Assembly (NCBI GenBank): GCA_023386955.1
Contig: JAEWIS010000003.1
Coordinates: 1-64,000, forward strand
Reading direction: 5' to 3'
DNA length: 64,000 nucleotides
Source of the DNA: Bacillota bacterium
GTDB taxonomy: Bacteria > Bacillota > Bacilli > Paenibacillales > NBRC-103111
This document shows, piece after piece, positions 33,201 to 42,622 of the stretch. The notes below the pieces were generated by a model. It made no database searches, was not told where the DNA came from, and saw nothing but the letters and a program-made list of their open reading frames with translations. The position numbers and the translations under genes are program-made. Each line of letters starts with the position of its first letter. Position 1 is the first letter of the stretch.

Positions 33201-33865
33201 AGGTTTTTGGAGTTACGGAAAGCCTCGATAACCTCCAGGCGTTTAATGGCGCGGTTACGGCGCTGCCCCTGGGCGGTTTTCAGCTCTTCCTTCAGGCTCT
33301 CCATTTCCTTCTCGACGTCGATATCCTGCAGGAGGCGTTTGACTGCTTCAGCGCCCATGCCCGCTTGGAAAGCATACCCGTACTTTTCACGGTAGCTGCG
33401 GTATTCCTTCTCGGACAGAAGCTGCTTCTTCTCCAACGGTGTATCTCCGGGATCGGTTACCACGTAGGATGCGAAATAGATGATTTCCTCCAGGGAACGG
33501 GGAGACATGTCCAATGCCAGACCCATCCGGCTGGGGATACCCTTGAAGTACCAAATATGCGAAACCGGAGCAGCCAGCTCAATGTGGCCCATACGCTCCC
33601 GGCGTACCTTGGCCCTTGTCACTTCTACGCCGCAGCGGTCGCAGACAACGCCCTTGTAGCGGACACGCTTGTACTTGCCGCAATGACATTCCCAGTCCTT
33701 CTGAGGACCGAAGATGCGCTCGCAGAACAGGCCTTCCTTCTCCGGCTTCAAGGTACGGTAGTTAATGGTTTCAGGCTTTTTGACTTCGCCACGGGACCAG
33801 GAACGAATTTTCTCCGGCGAGGCAAGGCCAATTTTCATGGATTCAAAATTATTGACGTCGATCAA
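30206..33865 (-). CDS. rpoC: DNA-directed RNA polymerase subunit beta'
   Basis: A 1219-residue subunit. It shows the zinc-binding CHCGKYK...CDRCGVEV, the catalytic [12 protein letters not shown] (three Asp binding Mg), the bridge-helix and trigger-loop region, and the second zinc site [13 protein letters not shown]. The start is chosen as TTG at 33865 (LIDVNNFES), because AAGGAGG lies eight bases upstream and this matches the Bacillus N-terminus; the frame opens at 33901. The C-terminal tail ends QEENG-like [15 protein letters not shown]. Confidence 0.97.
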   Translation of the reverse strand: MIDVNNFESMKIGLASPEKIRSWSRGEVKKPETINYRTLKPEKEGLFCERIFGPQKDWECHCGKYKRVRYKGVVCDRCGVEVTRAKVRRERMGHIELAAPVSHIWYFKGIPSRMGLALDMSPRSLEEIIYFASYVVTDPGDTPLEKKQLLSEKEYRSYREKYGYAFQAGMGAEAVKRLLQDIDVEKEMESLKEELKTAQGQRRNRAIKRLEVIEAFRNSKNLPEWMVLDVLPVIPPELRPMVQLDGGRFATSDLNDLYRRVINRNNRLKRLLDLGAPDIIVQNEKRMLQEAVDALIDNGRRGRPVTGPGNRPLKSLSHMLKGKQGRFRQNLLGKRVDYSGRSVIVVGPDLKMYQCGLPKEMALELFKPFVMKELVNKGLAHNIKSAKRKVERSSGEVWDVLEEVIKEHPVLLNRAPTLHRLGIQAFEPILVEGRAIKLHPLVCTAYNADFDGDQMAVHVPLSAEAQAEARILMLASGNILNPKDGKPVVTPSQDMVLGSFYLTMADQGAKGTGMLLASVEEAVSAYYRGAASLHAVVAIPAKLLGKTSFTPEQQEAILITSIGKIIFNEIFPADLPFINEPTKKNLLNGTPDSYFVFEKGGDIKQRIADLNTARLAVGKDFLGTIIAECFRKYKTMETSIILDKIKKLGFTYSTRAGITIAVSDVEVPQEKHELLGESEEKVRVVTNQYRRGLITDDERYDRVISIWSKTKDDITDILMKNLKKFNSINMMVESKARGNKSQITQLGGMRGLMATPTGRIYELPIKSNFREGLTVLEYFISTHGARKGLADTALRTADSGYLTRRLVDVAQDVIVREEDCGTDKGSVVARIQDGKEVIEDLYDRIEGRYSFETLRDPQTGEIIVGRNQLIDSDIAEHIIKAGIEKLQIRSVLSCRTYHGVCKKCYGRNLATGEHVEIGEAVGIIAAQSIGEPGTQLTMRTFHTGGVAGDDITQGLPRIQELFEARNPKGQATITEIDGVVKDIREGKDRREIEVHGEAESKTYSVTYGSRVRVTKGQAVEAGDELTDGSIDPKEMLRIKGIRGVQNYILQEVQRVYRNQGVEINDKHVEVMIRQMLRKIRVVDAGDTTLLPGSFVDMHEYEEANKVVLMNGTEPAVAKPVLLGITKASLETDSFLSAASFQETTRVLTDAAIKGKVDRLLGLKENVLIGKLLPAGTGMARYRNVKISDQYIEAAEAAALAAAQAEEPQENGEVPVVANK

Positions 33866-33927
33866 GGAGCAGCCCTCCTTAAAATTGTTGGAGCGGTACA
33901 CGGTCTAGGGGCAAGGGATGACCCGAA

Positions 33928-33971
33928 GGGTAAACGCATGGCGGCATACTAGCGGTGCCGTGCGTTTACCC
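33928..33971. repeat. 15-bp inverted repeat in the rpoB-rpoC spacer
   Basis: GGGTAAACGCATGGC (33928-33942) and GCCGTGCGTTTACCC (33957-33971) pair at 14 of 15 positions around a 14-base loop. No T run follows on the minus strand, so this looks like an RNA processing or stability hairpin rather than a terminator. Confidence 0.75.
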
Positions 33972-34033
33972 CCGGGATTGGTTAATCGTCGATAGACAAT
34001 TTTCTTCTGTTTGGAACAAAGCCGGTAAGCGGA

Positions 34034-37000
34034 TTACTCTGCCCCCAGCTCCGATCCCTCCAGATTGAGGTTCAACTTATCGCTGGTGACTTCGTCTTCG
34101 TCGATTTCGCGCATCTCGATCTCTTCCTCGTTCTCGGAGAGGATCTTGACATCCATACCCAGGCTCTGCAATTCCTTGATCAGAACCTTGAAGGATTCGG
34201 GAATGCCCGGTTCCGGCACATTCTCGCCTTTGACGATGGACTCGTAGGTTTTCACCCGGCCAACCACGTCATCGGACTTGACGGTCAAAATTTCTTGCAG
34301 AGTATAAGCAGCGCCGTATGCTTCCAGCGCCCATACTTCCATTTCGCCGAAGCGCTGGCCGCCGAACTGGGCTTTACCGCCCAACGGCTGCTGGGTAACC
34401 AGCGAGTATGGACCCGTGGAACGGGCGTGAATCTTATCGTCAACCATGTGCGCCAGCTTGATCATGTACATGACGCCGACGGTAACTTCACGTTCGAAGG
34501 GCTCGCCGGTCCGGCCATCGCAAAGCTGCCATTTACCGGTCCGGGCCATACCTGCTTCCACCATGGTATCGAAGACGTCGTTTTCGCGCGCGCCGTCAAA
34601 TACAGGGGTTGCCGTATGAATGCCCAGCATCTTGGCGGCCATGCCCAAGTGAACCTCCAGCGCTTGGCCGATGTTCATCCGGGACGGTACGCCCAGCGGG
34701 TTCAACACAACTTCAACAGGTGTGCCATCCGGCAGGAAGGGCATATCCTCTTCCGGCATGATCCGTGCAATAACACCCTTGTTGCCGTGACGTCCGGCCA
34801 TCTTGTCGCCTTCGGAGATCTTCCGCTTCTGGGCGATGTAGACACGCACCAGCTGGTTGACTCCGGGAGGAAGCTCATCGCCGTTCTCACGGGTGAAGAC
34901 CTTCACATCCACAACAATACCGTCGGTACCGTGGGGCACCCGCAAGGAGGTATCCCGCACTTCCCGCGCCTTTTCACCGAAGATGGCGTGCAGGAGGCGT
35001 TCTTCCGCAGTCAGCTCGGTTACACCCTTCGGGGTTACCTTACCTACCAGAATGTCGCCTGCACCGATCTCCGCACCAACACGGATGATGCCGCGCTCAT
35101 CCAGGTTCTTCAATGCATCCTCGCCCACGTTGGGGATATCCCGGGTGATTTCCTCGGGTCCCAGCTTGGTATCCCGGGCTTCGGATTCGTATTCCTCGAT
35201 ATGGATGGAGGTGTACACATCCTCCTTAACCAGCTTTTGGCTGAGCAGGATGGCATCCTCGTAGTTGTAACCTTCCCAAGTCATAAACGCAACCACAACA
35301 TTGCGGCCAAGCGCCAATTCGCCCTGCTCGGTGGACGGTCCGTCAGCCAGAATATCACCCGGCTTGATGATGTCACCCTTGCGGCAGATGGGACGCTGGT
35401 TGATGCAGGTGCCTTGGTTGGAGCGTTCGAACTTGTGGAGCTTATGCTTGATCAGATTTCCGGTGACCATGCGGCCGTCAATCATTTGCTGCTGGCGGAC
35501 CCAGATCTCGTTGGCGGAAACCCGCTCTACAATGCCATGCACCTTGGATACGATACATACGCCGGAATCCTTGGCAGACTTGTGCTCCATGCCGGTTCCT
35601 ACGAGAGGAGCCTTTGGCAAAAGAAGCGGAACGGCCTGCCGCTGCATGTTGGAACCCATGAGGGCACGGTTGGAGTCGTCATTCTCCAGGAAGGGAATGA
35701 GAGCCGTTGCCACGGATACCACTTGCTTCGGCGAAATATCCATGTAGTCAACCCGCTCCTTGGGGAGCGTCAGGATATCATCCTTGTAACGGACAATAAC
35801 GCTGTCTTGGACAAAAGTGCCTTCTTCGGACAGTTCCGCATTCGCCTGGGCGATAACGTAATTATCCTCTTCATCCGCGGTCAGATAAGCAATCTGATCG
35901 GTGACGACACCCGTTTTGGGATCAACCCAACGGTAAGGCGCTTCGATAAAGCCATATTCATTGATCCGCGCGAAGGTGGACAAGGAGTTGATCAACCCGA
36001 TGTTCGGTCCTTCAGGCGTTTCGATGGGACACATCCGGCCATAGTGGGAGTGATGGACGTCCCGGACTTCCATGCCCGCACGTTCCCGGGTCAGACCGCC
36101 AGGGCCCAAAGCAGACAAACGGCGCTTATGCGTCAGCTCTGCCAACGGGTTGGTTTGGTCCATAAACTGGGACAGCTGGGAGCTGCCGAAGAACTCCTTG
36201 ATGGATGCGATCACAGGACGGATGTTGATCAGCGCTTGAGGCGTGATTACATTGGCGTCTTGGATGGACATCCGCTCGCGCACAACCCGCTCCATCCGGG
36301 ACAACCCGATACGGAATTGGTTTTGCAGAAGCTCACCGACGGAACGCAGACGGCGGTTGCCCAGATGGTCAATATCATCCGTGCTGCCGATGCCGTGCAA
36401 GAGGTTCATAAAATAGTTAATGGAAGAAACGATATCCGCCGGTGTAATATGCTTGACCGACTTGTCGATCAGTCCGTTGGCAATCACCTTGACGACCTTG
36501 CCGTCTTCAATCGGCGAATACACATGGATAGACTGCAGCGGAATCTCATTCTCATTTTCAAGCACACCGCCGGCCGTATGGAAATCCTTCATGCCCAGTC
36601 CGTTCTCCAGCATGGGAATGATGGTATCCAGCAAACGCCGGTCCAGCAGTTGTCCGGCTTCCGCCAGAATTTCGCCGGTAGTGGCATCCACCAAGGTTTC
36701 AGCCAGGCGCTGGTTAAACAGCCGGTTCTTAATATGAAGCTTCTTATTGATCTTGTAACGGCCGACATTGGCCAGATCATACCGCTTCGGATCGAAGAAA
36801 CGCGCTACCAGAAGACTCTTGGCGTTATCCAGTGTCGGCGGTTCGCCGGGACGAAGCCGTTCGTAAATTTCGATAAGGGCCTTATCCGTGGTATCGGTAT
36901 TGTCCTTATCAAGGGTATTGCGGATATATTCATCGTCACCGAGGAGGTTGATGATTTCCGCATCCGTGCCAAATCCCAAAGCCCGCAGAAGAACGGTAAC

Positions 37001-37570
37001 CGGAATTTTACGGGTACGGTCGATCCGGACATAAATGATGTCCTTGGCGTCCGTCTCCAGCTCCAGCCACGCACCACGGTTGGGAATCACAGTTGCGGTG
37101 AAGTTCTTCTTGCCGTTCTTGTCAACTTTGGTGCTGAAATACACGCTTGGCGAACGGACCAACTGACTGACGATAACACGCTCGGCCCCGTTGATAATAA
37201 ACGTGCCTGTTTCGGTCATGAGCGGGAAATCACCCATGAAAACTTCCTGTTCCTTCACCTCTCCGGTTTCCTTGTTGATCAAGCGTACCTTGACCCGCAA
37301 GGGCGCCGCATAGGTTACGTCCCGTTCCTTCGCGTCGTCCACTGTGTATTTCGGTTCCCCAAGGCTGTAGTCGATAAACTCCAGCACCAGATTCCCGGTA
37401 AAGTCCTGAATCGGAGAGATGTCCTGGAACATCTCGCGCAATCCCTCATCCAAAAACCACTGGTATGATTTTTGCTGAATTTCAATCAGGTTAGGGATAT
37501 CCAGCACTTCGTTGATGCGCGCATAAGACCTGCGTTTACGTCGACCAAATTGAACAAGATGACCCGCCAA
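34034..37570 (-). CDS. rpoB: DNA-directed RNA polymerase subunit beta
   Basis: A 1178-residue subunit. The rifampicin cluster I region reads [18 protein letters not shown], then [13 protein letters not shown], identical in form to sensitive Bacillus enzymes. The catalytic-side [13 protein letters not shown] and GRHGNKGV segments are present, and the C-terminus is acidic. The start is TTG ([16 protein letters not shown]), with GAGGGGTG eight bases upstream. A long leader with two promoter candidates precedes it. Confidence 0.98.
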   Translation of the reverse strand: MAGHLVQFGRRKRRSYARINEVLDIPNLIEIQQKSYQWFLDEGLREMFQDISPIQDFTGNLVLEFIDYSLGEPKYTVDDAKERDVTYAAPLRVKVRLINKETGEVKEQEVFMGDFPLMTETGTFIINGAERVIVSQLVRSPSVYFSTKVDKNGKKNFTATVIPNRGAWLELETDAKDIIYVRIDRTRKIPVTVLLRALGFGTDAEIINLLGDDEYIRNTLDKDNTDTTDKALIEIYERLRPGEPPTLDNAKSLLVARFFDPKRYDLANVGRYKINKKLHIKNRLFNQRLAETLVDATTGEILAEAGQLLDRRLLDTIIPMLENGLGMKDFHTAGGVLENENEIPLQSIHVYSPIEDGKVVKVIANGLIDKSVKHITPADIVSSINYFMNLLHGIGSTDDIDHLGNRRLRSVGELLQNQFRIGLSRMERVVRERMSIQDANVITPQALINIRPVIASIKEFFGSSQLSQFMDQTNPLAELTHKRRLSALGPGGLTRERAGMEVRDVHHSHYGRMCPIETPEGPNIGLINSLSTFARINEYGFIEAPYRWVDPKTGVVTDQIAYLTADEEDNYVIAQANAELSEEGTFVQDSVIVRYKDDILTLPKERVDYMDISPKQVVSVATALIPFLENDDSNRALMGSNMQRQAVPLLLPKAPLVGTGMEHKSAKDSGVCIVSKVHGIVERVSANEIWVRQQQMIDGRMVTGNLIKHKLHKFERSNQGTCINQRPICRKGDIIKPGDILADGPSTEQGELALGRNVVVAFMTWEGYNYEDAILLSQKLVKEDVYTSIHIEEYESEARDTKLGPEEITRDIPNVGEDALKNLDERGIIRVGAEIGAGDILVGKVTPKGVTELTAEERLLHAIFGEKAREVRDTSLRVPHGTDGIVVDVKVFTRENGDELPPGVNQLVRVYIAQKRKISEGDKMAGRHGNKGVIARIMPEEDMPFLPDGTPVEVVLNPLGVPSRMNIGQALEVHLGMAAKMLGIHTATPVFDGARENDVFDTMVEAGMARTGKWQLCDGRTGEPFEREVTVGVMYMIKLAHMVDDKIHARSTGPYSLVTQQPLGGKAQFGGQRFGEMEVWALEAYGAAYTLQEILTVKSDDVVGRVKTYESIVKGENVPEPGIPESFKVLIKELQSLGMDVKILSENEEEIEMREIDEDEVTSDKLNLNLEGSELGAE

Positions 37571-37648
37571 CTTTCATTCACCCCTCGTGCCTGCTTAAAG
37601 TTGCTGCTATCAGGAGATAACGTGATCCGGCCCAAAGGCAGGATCAGT

Positions 37649-37700
37649 TATGGAGAGCCTCAGGCTGTGATAACCAAGCCAAGGGCAGCCTCTCCACATG
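37649..37700 (-). promoter_or_regulatory. structured segment of the rpoB leader
   Basis: TGGAGAG and CTCTCCA (about 37651-37696) flank a nested CTG/CAG pair and could form a long hairpin in the 5' leader of rpoB. The 37571-38047 gap (about 480 bases) holds no convincing gene, only this structure and the two promoter candidates listed separately. Confidence 0.35.
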
Positions 37701-37824
37701 TATTCGCCTACTTCGGAAACCGGTATACTACCGAGATCCGGTTGTTCCACCGCAACGGGCTGCTCCCGCAAAATGCGCAGAGCGATCCAGTATCATCTTC
37801 CTATAATTTGCCAAAAGGGAAGAG

Positions 37825-37852
37825 AATATACCCGATCCGGATAATTGGTCAA
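37825..37852 (-). promoter_or_regulatory. proximal promoter candidate for rpoBC
   Basis: TTGACC (37847-37852) and TATATT (37825-37830) are 16 bases apart on the minus strand, about 255 bases before the rpoB start. Confidence 0.45.
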
Positions 37853-38022
37853 ATGGACACCGTCATGCGACATTTTCCTGCAAGATGCTTAAATGCTTGA
37901 AACGCCGGGTATAATAACGTTAACTTACGGTCAAACCGCAGCTCCCTCCATCCCCGCAAAAAAACACTTGACATTTTCAAAAATGAAAGACATGTCGCCC
38001 ATCATAATTCTGACATTTTATA

Positions 38023-38051
38023 ATCATATCACAATCAAAAAATCAAGTCAA
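38023..38051 (-). promoter_or_regulatory. distal promoter of rpoBC
   Basis: TTGACT (38046-38051) and TATGAT (38023-38028) are exactly 17 bases apart on the minus strand, in an A/T-rich context. The -35 overlaps the end of the methyltransferase gene. The resulting leader would be about 450 bases. Confidence 0.6.
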
Positions 38052-38653
38052 ACTTTTTTCATAGCGCGGAAGATTCTGTACCCCTTGTCCTTGGTGACTT
38101 CCTCCACCTGTCCCTCACCGAACAACTCCTCCAGCCTGGCCCATGCAGAGGGCGAACCCTGCTTCTTCTGAATGACAACCCACAGTGCTCCATCAGCCGC
38201 AAGAGCCTCGTATGCTTGGGTGAAAATCCGGTGCACCACTTCCTTCCCGGCCCGGATCGGCGGATTGGTCAGGATGTAGTCGAAGGTTTCGCCGGCAACT
38301 GCTGACAGCGTATCACTTTCGAGGATACGGACATTCGACACTCCATTCAAAGCCGCATTCTCCTTAGCCAGCTCCAACGCCCGGTTGTTCACATCCAGCA
38401 TGGTCACGCTCCCCCGCTCTGCCAGCACTGCAGCCGACAGTCCGATGGGACCGTATCCACATCCCACATCCAACACCCGTGCTTCCGGCGGAATCTCCAT
38501 GGTTTCGATCAAAAGTGTACTTCCAAAATCAATGCCGTTTTTGGAGAACACTCCAGCATCGGAGAGGAACGTCCAGTTTCTTCCGCGCAGCTCCGCCTGG
38601 AATCGGAAGGTGTCCCGGCCGGAGACCGGCTTGGAGGTATAATAATGATCCAC
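38048..38653 (-). CDS. RsmC-like class I SAM-dependent methyltransferase
   Basis: A protein of about 201 residues, the YbxB equivalent. It has the SAM-binding VLDVGCGYGPIG and the amino-methyltransferase motif DYILTNPPIRAGKE (NPPI), as in RsmC, which methylates N2 of a 16S rRNA guanine. The Bacillus homologue's substrate is not settled. GTG at 38653 (VDHYYTSKPV) has AAAGGGGG upstream and is preferred to the start at 38749. It lies between rplL and rpoB as in Bacillus. Confidence 0.88.
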   Translation of the reverse strand: MDHYYTSKPVSGRDTFRFQAELRGRNWTFLSDAGVFSKNGIDFGSTLLIETMEIPPEARVLDVGCGYGPIGLSAAVLAERGSVTMLDVNNRALELAKENAALNGVSNVRILESDTLSAVAGETFDYILTNPPIRAGKEVVHRIFTQAYEALAADGALWVVIQKKQGSPSAWARLEELFGEGQVEEVTKDKGYRIFRAMKKV

Positions 38654-38745
38654 AGCGGTTCGCCCCCTTTCCTTTACGAAAGTATGCGTTCTCCTTCTTG
38701 CCGGTAGACCGGCCCACCGGAGAGAAAGACAGCGCATCAATAACA

Positions 38746-38776
38746 GCACAAACCCCTTGAAGAATCTTCAAGGGGT
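38746..38776 (-). terminator. hairpin terminator after rplL
   Basis: ACCCCTTGAAGA and TCTTCAAGGGGT (38752-38776) are perfect 12-base complements. On the minus strand TTTGTG follows, a weak U run, so read-through into the methyltransferase and rpoB is likely partial. Confidence 0.65.
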
Positions 38777-38797
38777 CCTATGTGCAGCAAAGTGGAA

Positions 38798-39160
38798 TTA
38801 CTTCACTTCTACAGTTGCGCCTGCTTCGGTCAGCTTAGCCTTAACAGCTTCAGCATCTTCCTTGGATACCTTTTCCTTGACCGGCTTAGGAGCGCCGTCA
38901 ACCAGATCCTTGGCTTCTTTCAGACCCAGACCAGTGATTTCGCGTACAACCTTGATCACGTTGATCTTGGAAGCGCCAGCGTTGGTCAGGATTACGTCGA
39001 ATTCAGTTTGCTCGGCTTCAGCCGGAGCTGCTGCTACTGCGCCTACAACAGTCGGAGCTGCTGCAGTTACGCCGAATTCTTCCTCGATTGCTTTAACCAG
39101 ATCGTTCAGGTCCAGAACGGTCATGCCTTTGATGGCTTCAATGATTTGCTCTTTGCTCAT
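38798..39160 (-). CDS. rplL: 50S ribosomal protein L7/L12
   Basis: A 120-residue stalk protein that recruits translation GTPases. It has an N-terminal dimerisation helix ([20 protein letters not shown]), an Ala-rich hinge, and the C-terminal [23 protein letters not shown] domain (residues 61-83). It follows rplJ by 50 bases. Confidence 0.98.
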   Translation of the reverse strand: MSKEQIIEAIKGMTVLDLNDLVKAIEEEFGVTAAAPTVVGAVAAAPAEAEQTEFDVILTNAGASKINVIKVVREITGLGLKEAKDLVDGAPKPVKEKVSKEDAEAVKAKLTEAGATVEVK

Positions 39161-39210
39161 GGTTAAACCTCCTATATATCGTTCATATGATTTTTTGGTG
39201 CTGGGGTTTC

Positions 39211-39705
39211 TTACGCTTCTTGCTTTTCGGAAACGGCCTTAACCGCAAGGGCGAAGTTGCGCATCGGTGCTTGCAGCACGCTGAGCAGCATGGACAGAAG
39301 TCCTTCGCGGGAAGGCAGATCAGCCAGTGCCTTAAGCTGAGCAGCATCGACAACGCGTCCTTCGACAACGCCGCCTTTGATTTGGAGCTTGTCGTTCTTC
39401 TTGGCGAAATCAGCCAGCACCTTGGCAGGAGCGACTACGTCCTTACCGAAAGCCACAGCTGTAGGTCCAGTCAGAACGGCATCCAACTCAGTCAGGTTAG
39501 CCTCGGCAGTAGCACGGCGCACCAGCGTGTTCTTCAACACTTGGAATTCAACGCCTGCTTCGCGGAGGTTCTTCCGCAGCTGGGTTACTTGAGCAACAGT
39601 CAGACCACGGTAGTCAGCAACCACTGTGCAGGAGCTTTCCTGCAGCTTGGCAGTCACTTCGTTTACCATTTGTTGTTTTTGTTCCAGTACTTTTGCATTA
39701 GGCAT
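39211..39705 (-). CDS. rplJ: 50S ribosomal protein L10
   Basis: A 164-residue stalk base beginning [17 protein letters not shown], with [17 protein letters not shown] and a C-terminal helix for L7/L12 dimers. GGAGGTG precedes the ATG. The upstream L10 leader (39785-39925) indicates autoregulation by the L10-(L7/L12) complex. Confidence 0.98.
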   Translation of the reverse strand: MPNAKVLEQKQQMVNEVTAKLQESSCTVVADYRGLTVAQVTQLRKNLREAGVEFQVLKNTLVRRATAEANLTELDAVLTGPTAVAFGKDVVAPAKVLADFAKKNDKLQIKGGVVEGRVVDAAQLKALADLPSREGLLSMLLSVLQAPMRNFALAVKAVSEKQEA

Positions 39706-39724
39706 TCGTTACACCTCCTAGGGA

Positions 39725-39746
39725 AGCTTTGCAAAAAAGCAAAACT
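39725..39746. repeat. hairpin before the rplJ ribosome-binding site
   Basis: AGCTTTGC (39725-39732) and GCAAAACT (39739-39746) pair with one G-U around six A. On the transcript this stem uses the same AGTTTTGC/GCAAAACT arms as the first hairpin in the infA-rpmJ spacer. Confidence 0.55.
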
Positions 39747-39784
39747 GTATTCGACACATACGAGCAACCTGCGCTGCTGAAGGC

Positions 39785-39925
39785 ATAAAAAATGCCCTCG
39801 TTAGACGACGAAGGCATGATGGATTCGAATCGATTCAAGCTAAGGATCGATCTATATCATAACACCTCGGCAGGGAATTAAGCCTCAAGGGCACCTGCTG
39901 TCTACGGTCAGCATATTCACTTTTG
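39785..39925 (-). ncRNA. L10 leader with attenuator
   Basis: On the minus strand the conserved L10-leader phrases ACCGTAGACAGCAGGTGC and TTAATTCCCTGCCGAGGT are clear. They are followed by an intrinsic terminator (ATGCCTTCGTCG / ACGAGGGCAT then TTTTTT, about 39785-39820). In this known Firmicutes element, binding of L10-L12 to the leader favours termination before rplJ. The boundaries are approximate. Confidence 0.9.
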
Positions 39926-39938
39926 AAAAACCTCACTT

Positions 39939-39968
39939 ATCCTAACACAGATGAGGCGCGCAAGTCAA
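39939..39968 (-). promoter_or_regulatory. promoter of rplJ-rplL
   Basis: TTGACT (39963-39968) and TAGGAT (39939-39944) are 18 bases apart on the minus strand, directly ahead of the L10 leader and just past the rplA stop. Confidence 0.6.
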
Positions 39969-39978
39969 ATGCCATTTT

Positions 39979-40671
39979 TTAGCGGTAAGCAGCAATGTTG
40001 AGCTTCACGCTCGGGCCCATAGTAGAGGACACGGCAGCGCTCTTCAGGTATACACCCTTAGCTGCAGCAGGCTTGGCACGAACAAGCGCATCAATCAGGG
40101 CCTTCAGGTTTTCATTCAGCTTGTCGGCGTCGAAGGAAGCCTTGCCGATAGGAGCATGAATTTGACCGGCTCTGTCGAGACGATATTCGATTTTACCTGC
40201 TTTGATTTCACCGATGGCTTTGGTTACGTCAAATGTAACGGTACCGGCCTTGGGGTTCGGCATCAAGCCTTTACCACCGAGGATACGGCCCAGCTTACCT
40301 ACTTCGCTCATCATGTCCGGTGTAGCCACGCAGACATCAAAGTCGAACCAGCCTTGCTGGATTTTGTTGATCATGTCAGCATCGCCAACGAAATCGGCTC
40401 CGGCAGCTTCCGCTTCCTTTGCTTTGTCACCTTTGGCGAATACAAGCACACGCTTGGTTTTGCCTGTGCCGTGGGGCAGTACAACTACGCCGCGGACAGC
40501 TTGGTCTTGCTTCTTGGGGTCTACGCCCAGACGAACGGCAACCTCAACGGTTTCGTCGAACTTGGCAGTAGCCATTTTCTTCACGAGCTCAACAGCTTCT
40601 GCAGCTTCGTAAAACGCTTCTGCGTTTACGTTTTTAGCTGCTTCGGCATACTTCTTACCGTGTTTAGCCAT
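39979..40671 (-). CDS. rplA: 50S ribosomal protein L1
   Basis: It has 230 residues and begins [18 protein letters not shown]. The PKQAD-like [21 protein letters not shown] and [14 protein letters not shown] segments bind the 23S L1 stalk. ATG at 40671 is the family start; the frame opens at 40713. It follows rplK by about 60 bases. Confidence 0.98.
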   Translation of the reverse strand: MAKHGKKYAEAAKNVNAEAFYEAAEAVELVKKMATAKFDETVEVAVRLGVDPKKQDQAVRGVVVLPHGTGKTKRVLVFAKGDKAKEAEAAGADFVGDADMINKIQQGWFDFDVCVATPDMMSEVGKLGRILGGKGLMPNPKAGTVTFDVTKAIGEIKAGKIEYRLDRAGQIHAPIGKASFDADKLNENLKALIDALVRAKPAAAKGVYLKSAAVSSTMGPSVKLNIAAYR

Positions 40672-40732
40672 GTACGGTTCCTCCTTTGTGGTGTTAGCGG
40701 AATATCCTCCCACTTGGTCAAACGGTGAAGAC

Positions 40733-41158
40733 TTAGTCTTCGATTACGATACCCATGCTGCGGGCAGTGCCTTCAACCATGCGCATAGCCGCTTCTACGG
40801 AAGCTGCGTTCAGGTCGGGCATTTTTTGCTCGGCGATCTCACGCACCTTAGCGCGCTTGATGGTTGCCACTTTCTTCTTGTTAGGTTCGCCGGATCCCTT
40901 AGGAACGTTGGCGGCTACACGAAGCAGAACGGCTGCGGGCGGAGTTTTGGTTTCGAATGTAAAGGAACGGTCCTCGAATACTGTGATAACAACCGGAATA
41001 ATCAGGCCGGCTTGATCAGCGGTACGGGCATTGAATTCCTTACAGAACGCCATAATGTTCACGCCTGCTTGACCCAGTGCAGGACCGATCGGCGGTGCCG
41101 GATTCGCTTTACCTGCTGCAACTTGGAGCTTCACCATTTTGATAACTTTCTTTGCCAT
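40733..41158 (-). CDS. rplK: 50S ribosomal protein L11
   Basis: It has 141 residues. The N-terminal [21 protein letters not shown] with [13 protein letters not shown] forms the thiopeptide-binding domain, and the C-terminal half binds the GTPase-associated 23S region. ATG at 41158 has AAGGAGGTG upstream. It follows nusG by about 200 bases. Confidence 0.98.
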   Translation of the reverse strand: MAKKVIKMVKLQVAAGKANPAPPIGPALGQAGVNIMAFCKEFNARTADQAGLIIPVVITVFEDRSFTFETKTPPAAVLLRVAANVPKGSGEPNKKKVATIKRAKVREIAEQKMPDLNAASVEAAMRMVEGTARSMGIVIED

Positions 41159-41283
41159 TGCTAGACACCTCCTTGCGAAATGTGGTACAGATGGGGTGCT
41201 GCCCCTCCCACCGCGGTTAGGCGCAGATGCGCCAGCCGCAAACACCGGCCGTTTCATACCGAAACCAGCCAGAGCGAATCCAC

Positions 41284-41310
41284 GCTGCCGTGTGTGTCAC
41301 TGCCGGCAGC
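41284..41310. repeat. hairpin in the nusG-rplK spacer
   Basis: GCTGCCG (41284-41290) and CGGCAGC (41304-41310) are perfect complements around 13 bases. A smaller GCGGGA/TCCCGC hairpin lies nearby (about 41328-41341). This may be part of the rplK leader; I see no convincing promoter in the spacer. Confidence 0.4.
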
Positions 41311-41360
41311 CCGCATGCAAATAGTCCGCGGGAAATCCCGCTTCCATGCGGCGGATGCAT

Positions 41361-41894
41361 TTATACTTTCTCCACCTGAGTAAATTCCAGCTCAAGCGGT
41401 GTTTCCCTGCCGAACATGTTGACATGAACCTTCAGCTTCATCTTTTCCGGCAGAATTTCCTCTACGGAGCCGACAAAATTGGCGAAAGGACCCACTTTGA
41501 CACGGACCATTTCTTTCAGCTCAAAGTCAATTTTCGGCTTCGGCTCTTCCATACCCATATGCTTCAGGATGGATTCCACTTCCTCGGGAAGCAGAGCGGT
41601 CGGCTTCGAGCCGGAGCCGGTAGAACCGACAAACCCTGTTACACCGGGCGTATTGCGGACAACATACCAAGACTCGTCCGTCTGGATCATCTCCACCAAT
41701 ACATAACCAGGGTAAACCTTGCGTTGAACCGTCTTCTTCTTGCCGTCCTTGTTCACTACTTCTTCTTCAGTAGGAACCAGGGCACGGAAGATCTTGTCCT
41801 GCATGTTCATGGACTCGACGCGCTTTTCCAGGTTTGCCTTAACCTTGTTTTCGTAACCCGAATACGTGTGGACGACATACCATCTTTTCTCCAT
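41361..41894 (-). CDS. nusG: transcription termination/antitermination factor NusG
   Basis: It has 177 residues: an NGN domain beginning MEKRWYVVHTYSGYENKVKANL and a C-terminal KOW domain with VKVGPFANFVGSVEEI. It binds RNA polymerase and promotes pausing in Bacillales. It follows secE by 12 bases. Confidence 0.97.
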   Translation of the reverse strand: MEKRWYVVHTYSGYENKVKANLEKRVESMNMQDKIFRALVPTEEEVVNKDGKKKTVQRKVYPGYVLVEMIQTDESWYVVRNTPGVTGFVGSTGSGSKPTALLPEEVESILKHMGMEEPKPKIDFELKEMVRVKVGPFANFVGSVEEILPEKMKLKVHVNMFGRETPLELEFTQVEKV

Positions 41895-41906
41895 TGATGC
41901 CGGCCC

Positions 41907-42119
41907 CTATTCCGTGACCAGGCGAATCAGCTCGGAGATGCCCAGGTCAAGAACGTAAAAGTACAGGGTAACAAACAGCACCGTACCAACAACAACCAGC
42001 GTATAGCTGATCATTTCTTTTCTGGTAGGCCACTTGACTTTCTTGAGCTCGGACCAGGCATCGGCGAAGAAGCCGAAAAAGGAACCGAAGCTACGCTTCA
42101 TTTTGTCCACAAAAGCCAC
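41907..42119 (-). CDS. secE: preprotein translocase subunit SecE
   Basis: A 70-residue single-span SecE with an amphipathic FADAWSELKKVKWPTRKEM segment and one membrane helix. The GTG start is preceded by GGAGGTG. It lies between rpmG and nusG. Confidence 0.95.
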   Translation of the reverse strand: MAFVDKMKRSFGSFFGFFADAWSELKKVKWPTRKEMISYTLVVVGTVLFVTLYFYVLDLGISELIRLVTE

Positions 42120-42137
42120 GACTGCACCTCCAAAAGC

Positions 42138-42287
42138 TTACCGAGTTTCGCGATGGACTGTAGGTTCATTGCAATACTTGCAATACTTCTTCAGTTCCAT
42201 GCGGTCCGGATTATTCCGCTTGTTCTTGTTGGACGTATAGTTCCGTTGTTTGCAGTTCGTGCAAGCCAAAGTAATGATAACCCGCAT
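42138..42287 (-). CDS. rpmG: 50S ribosomal protein L33
   Basis: A 49-residue protein reading [20 protein letters not shown], with the second pair [10 protein letters not shown], so it is the four-cysteine zinc form. GGAGGTG precedes the ATG. It is the first gene of the rpmG-secE-nusG group, behind a strong promoter and a terminator-like leader hairpin. Confidence 0.95.
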   Translation of the reverse strand: MRVIITLACTNCKQRNYTSNKNKRNNPDRMELKKYCKYCNEPTVHRETR

Positions 42288-42324
42288 GTTTACACCTCCC
42301 ATAGACAACCTGAACTAATTAAAA

Positions 42325-42365
42325 ACCCTGATTGTCTGGGACTCGCGTCTTAACAATTTAGGGTT
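42325..42365 (-). terminator. terminator-like hairpin in the rpmG leader
   Basis: On the minus strand ACCCTAAATTGTTAAGAC pairs with GTCCCAGACAATCAGGGT with a few mismatches, followed by TTTTAATT. It lies after the promoter at 42374-42402 and before the rpmG start, so it would act as an attenuator rather than as the end of a gene. Confidence 0.55.
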
Positions 42366-42373
42366 ACTAAAGC

Positions 42374-42402
42374 ATTCTATCATAGCGGGATATTCGTGTC
42401 AA
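42374..42402 (-). promoter_or_regulatory. promoter of rpmG-secE-nusG
   Basis: A perfect TTGACA (42397-42402) and TAGAAT (42374-42379) are 17 bases apart on the minus strand. The stretch 42403-42560 upstream holds nothing I can identify. Confidence 0.75.
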
Positions 42403-42561
42403 GGAACCATTTCTCGCCAACACGCTTCCAAGGCCCGCTCCCGCCGCCGACAGCCTGCTTGTTTCGTTCCGGCCGCTCCATCGCGTCTCTTGATTGCTTG
42501 CTAGTATTGCCCGTAGAGTTGCAGGATAAACCTGAACACACAGCCTTCCCCTTATACGCGG

Positions 42562-42608
42562 CAAAAAGAAAGCGTGCGGACAAGGCTCTCTTAAGCCCGT
42601 CCGCACGC
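42562..42608 (-). terminator. terminator of the AraC-family gene
   Basis: GCGTGCGGAC and GTCCGCACGC are perfect 10-base complements; on the minus strand TTTCTTTTTG follows. It lies just after the stop codon at 42623. Confidence 0.88.
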
Positions 42609-42622
42609 TGTCCCTATCTTAT

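Noticed and set aside
30152..33952. 1266-codon open frame on the plus strand opposite rpoC
   Set aside because: It mirrors rpoC exactly and reads as low-quality shadow protein with no recognisable domain, start signal or promoter. Long antisense frames are common opposite conserved GC-rich genes.
34295..37468. 1057-codon open frame on the plus strand opposite rpoB
   Set aside because: It is a shadow of the rpoB codon pattern with no ribosome-binding site or domain signature.
34034..37570. Rifampicin-resistance variant in rpoB
   Set aside because: The cluster I region matches the sensitive Bacillus sequence at all the classical positions; Thr in QTNP is normal for Bacillales.
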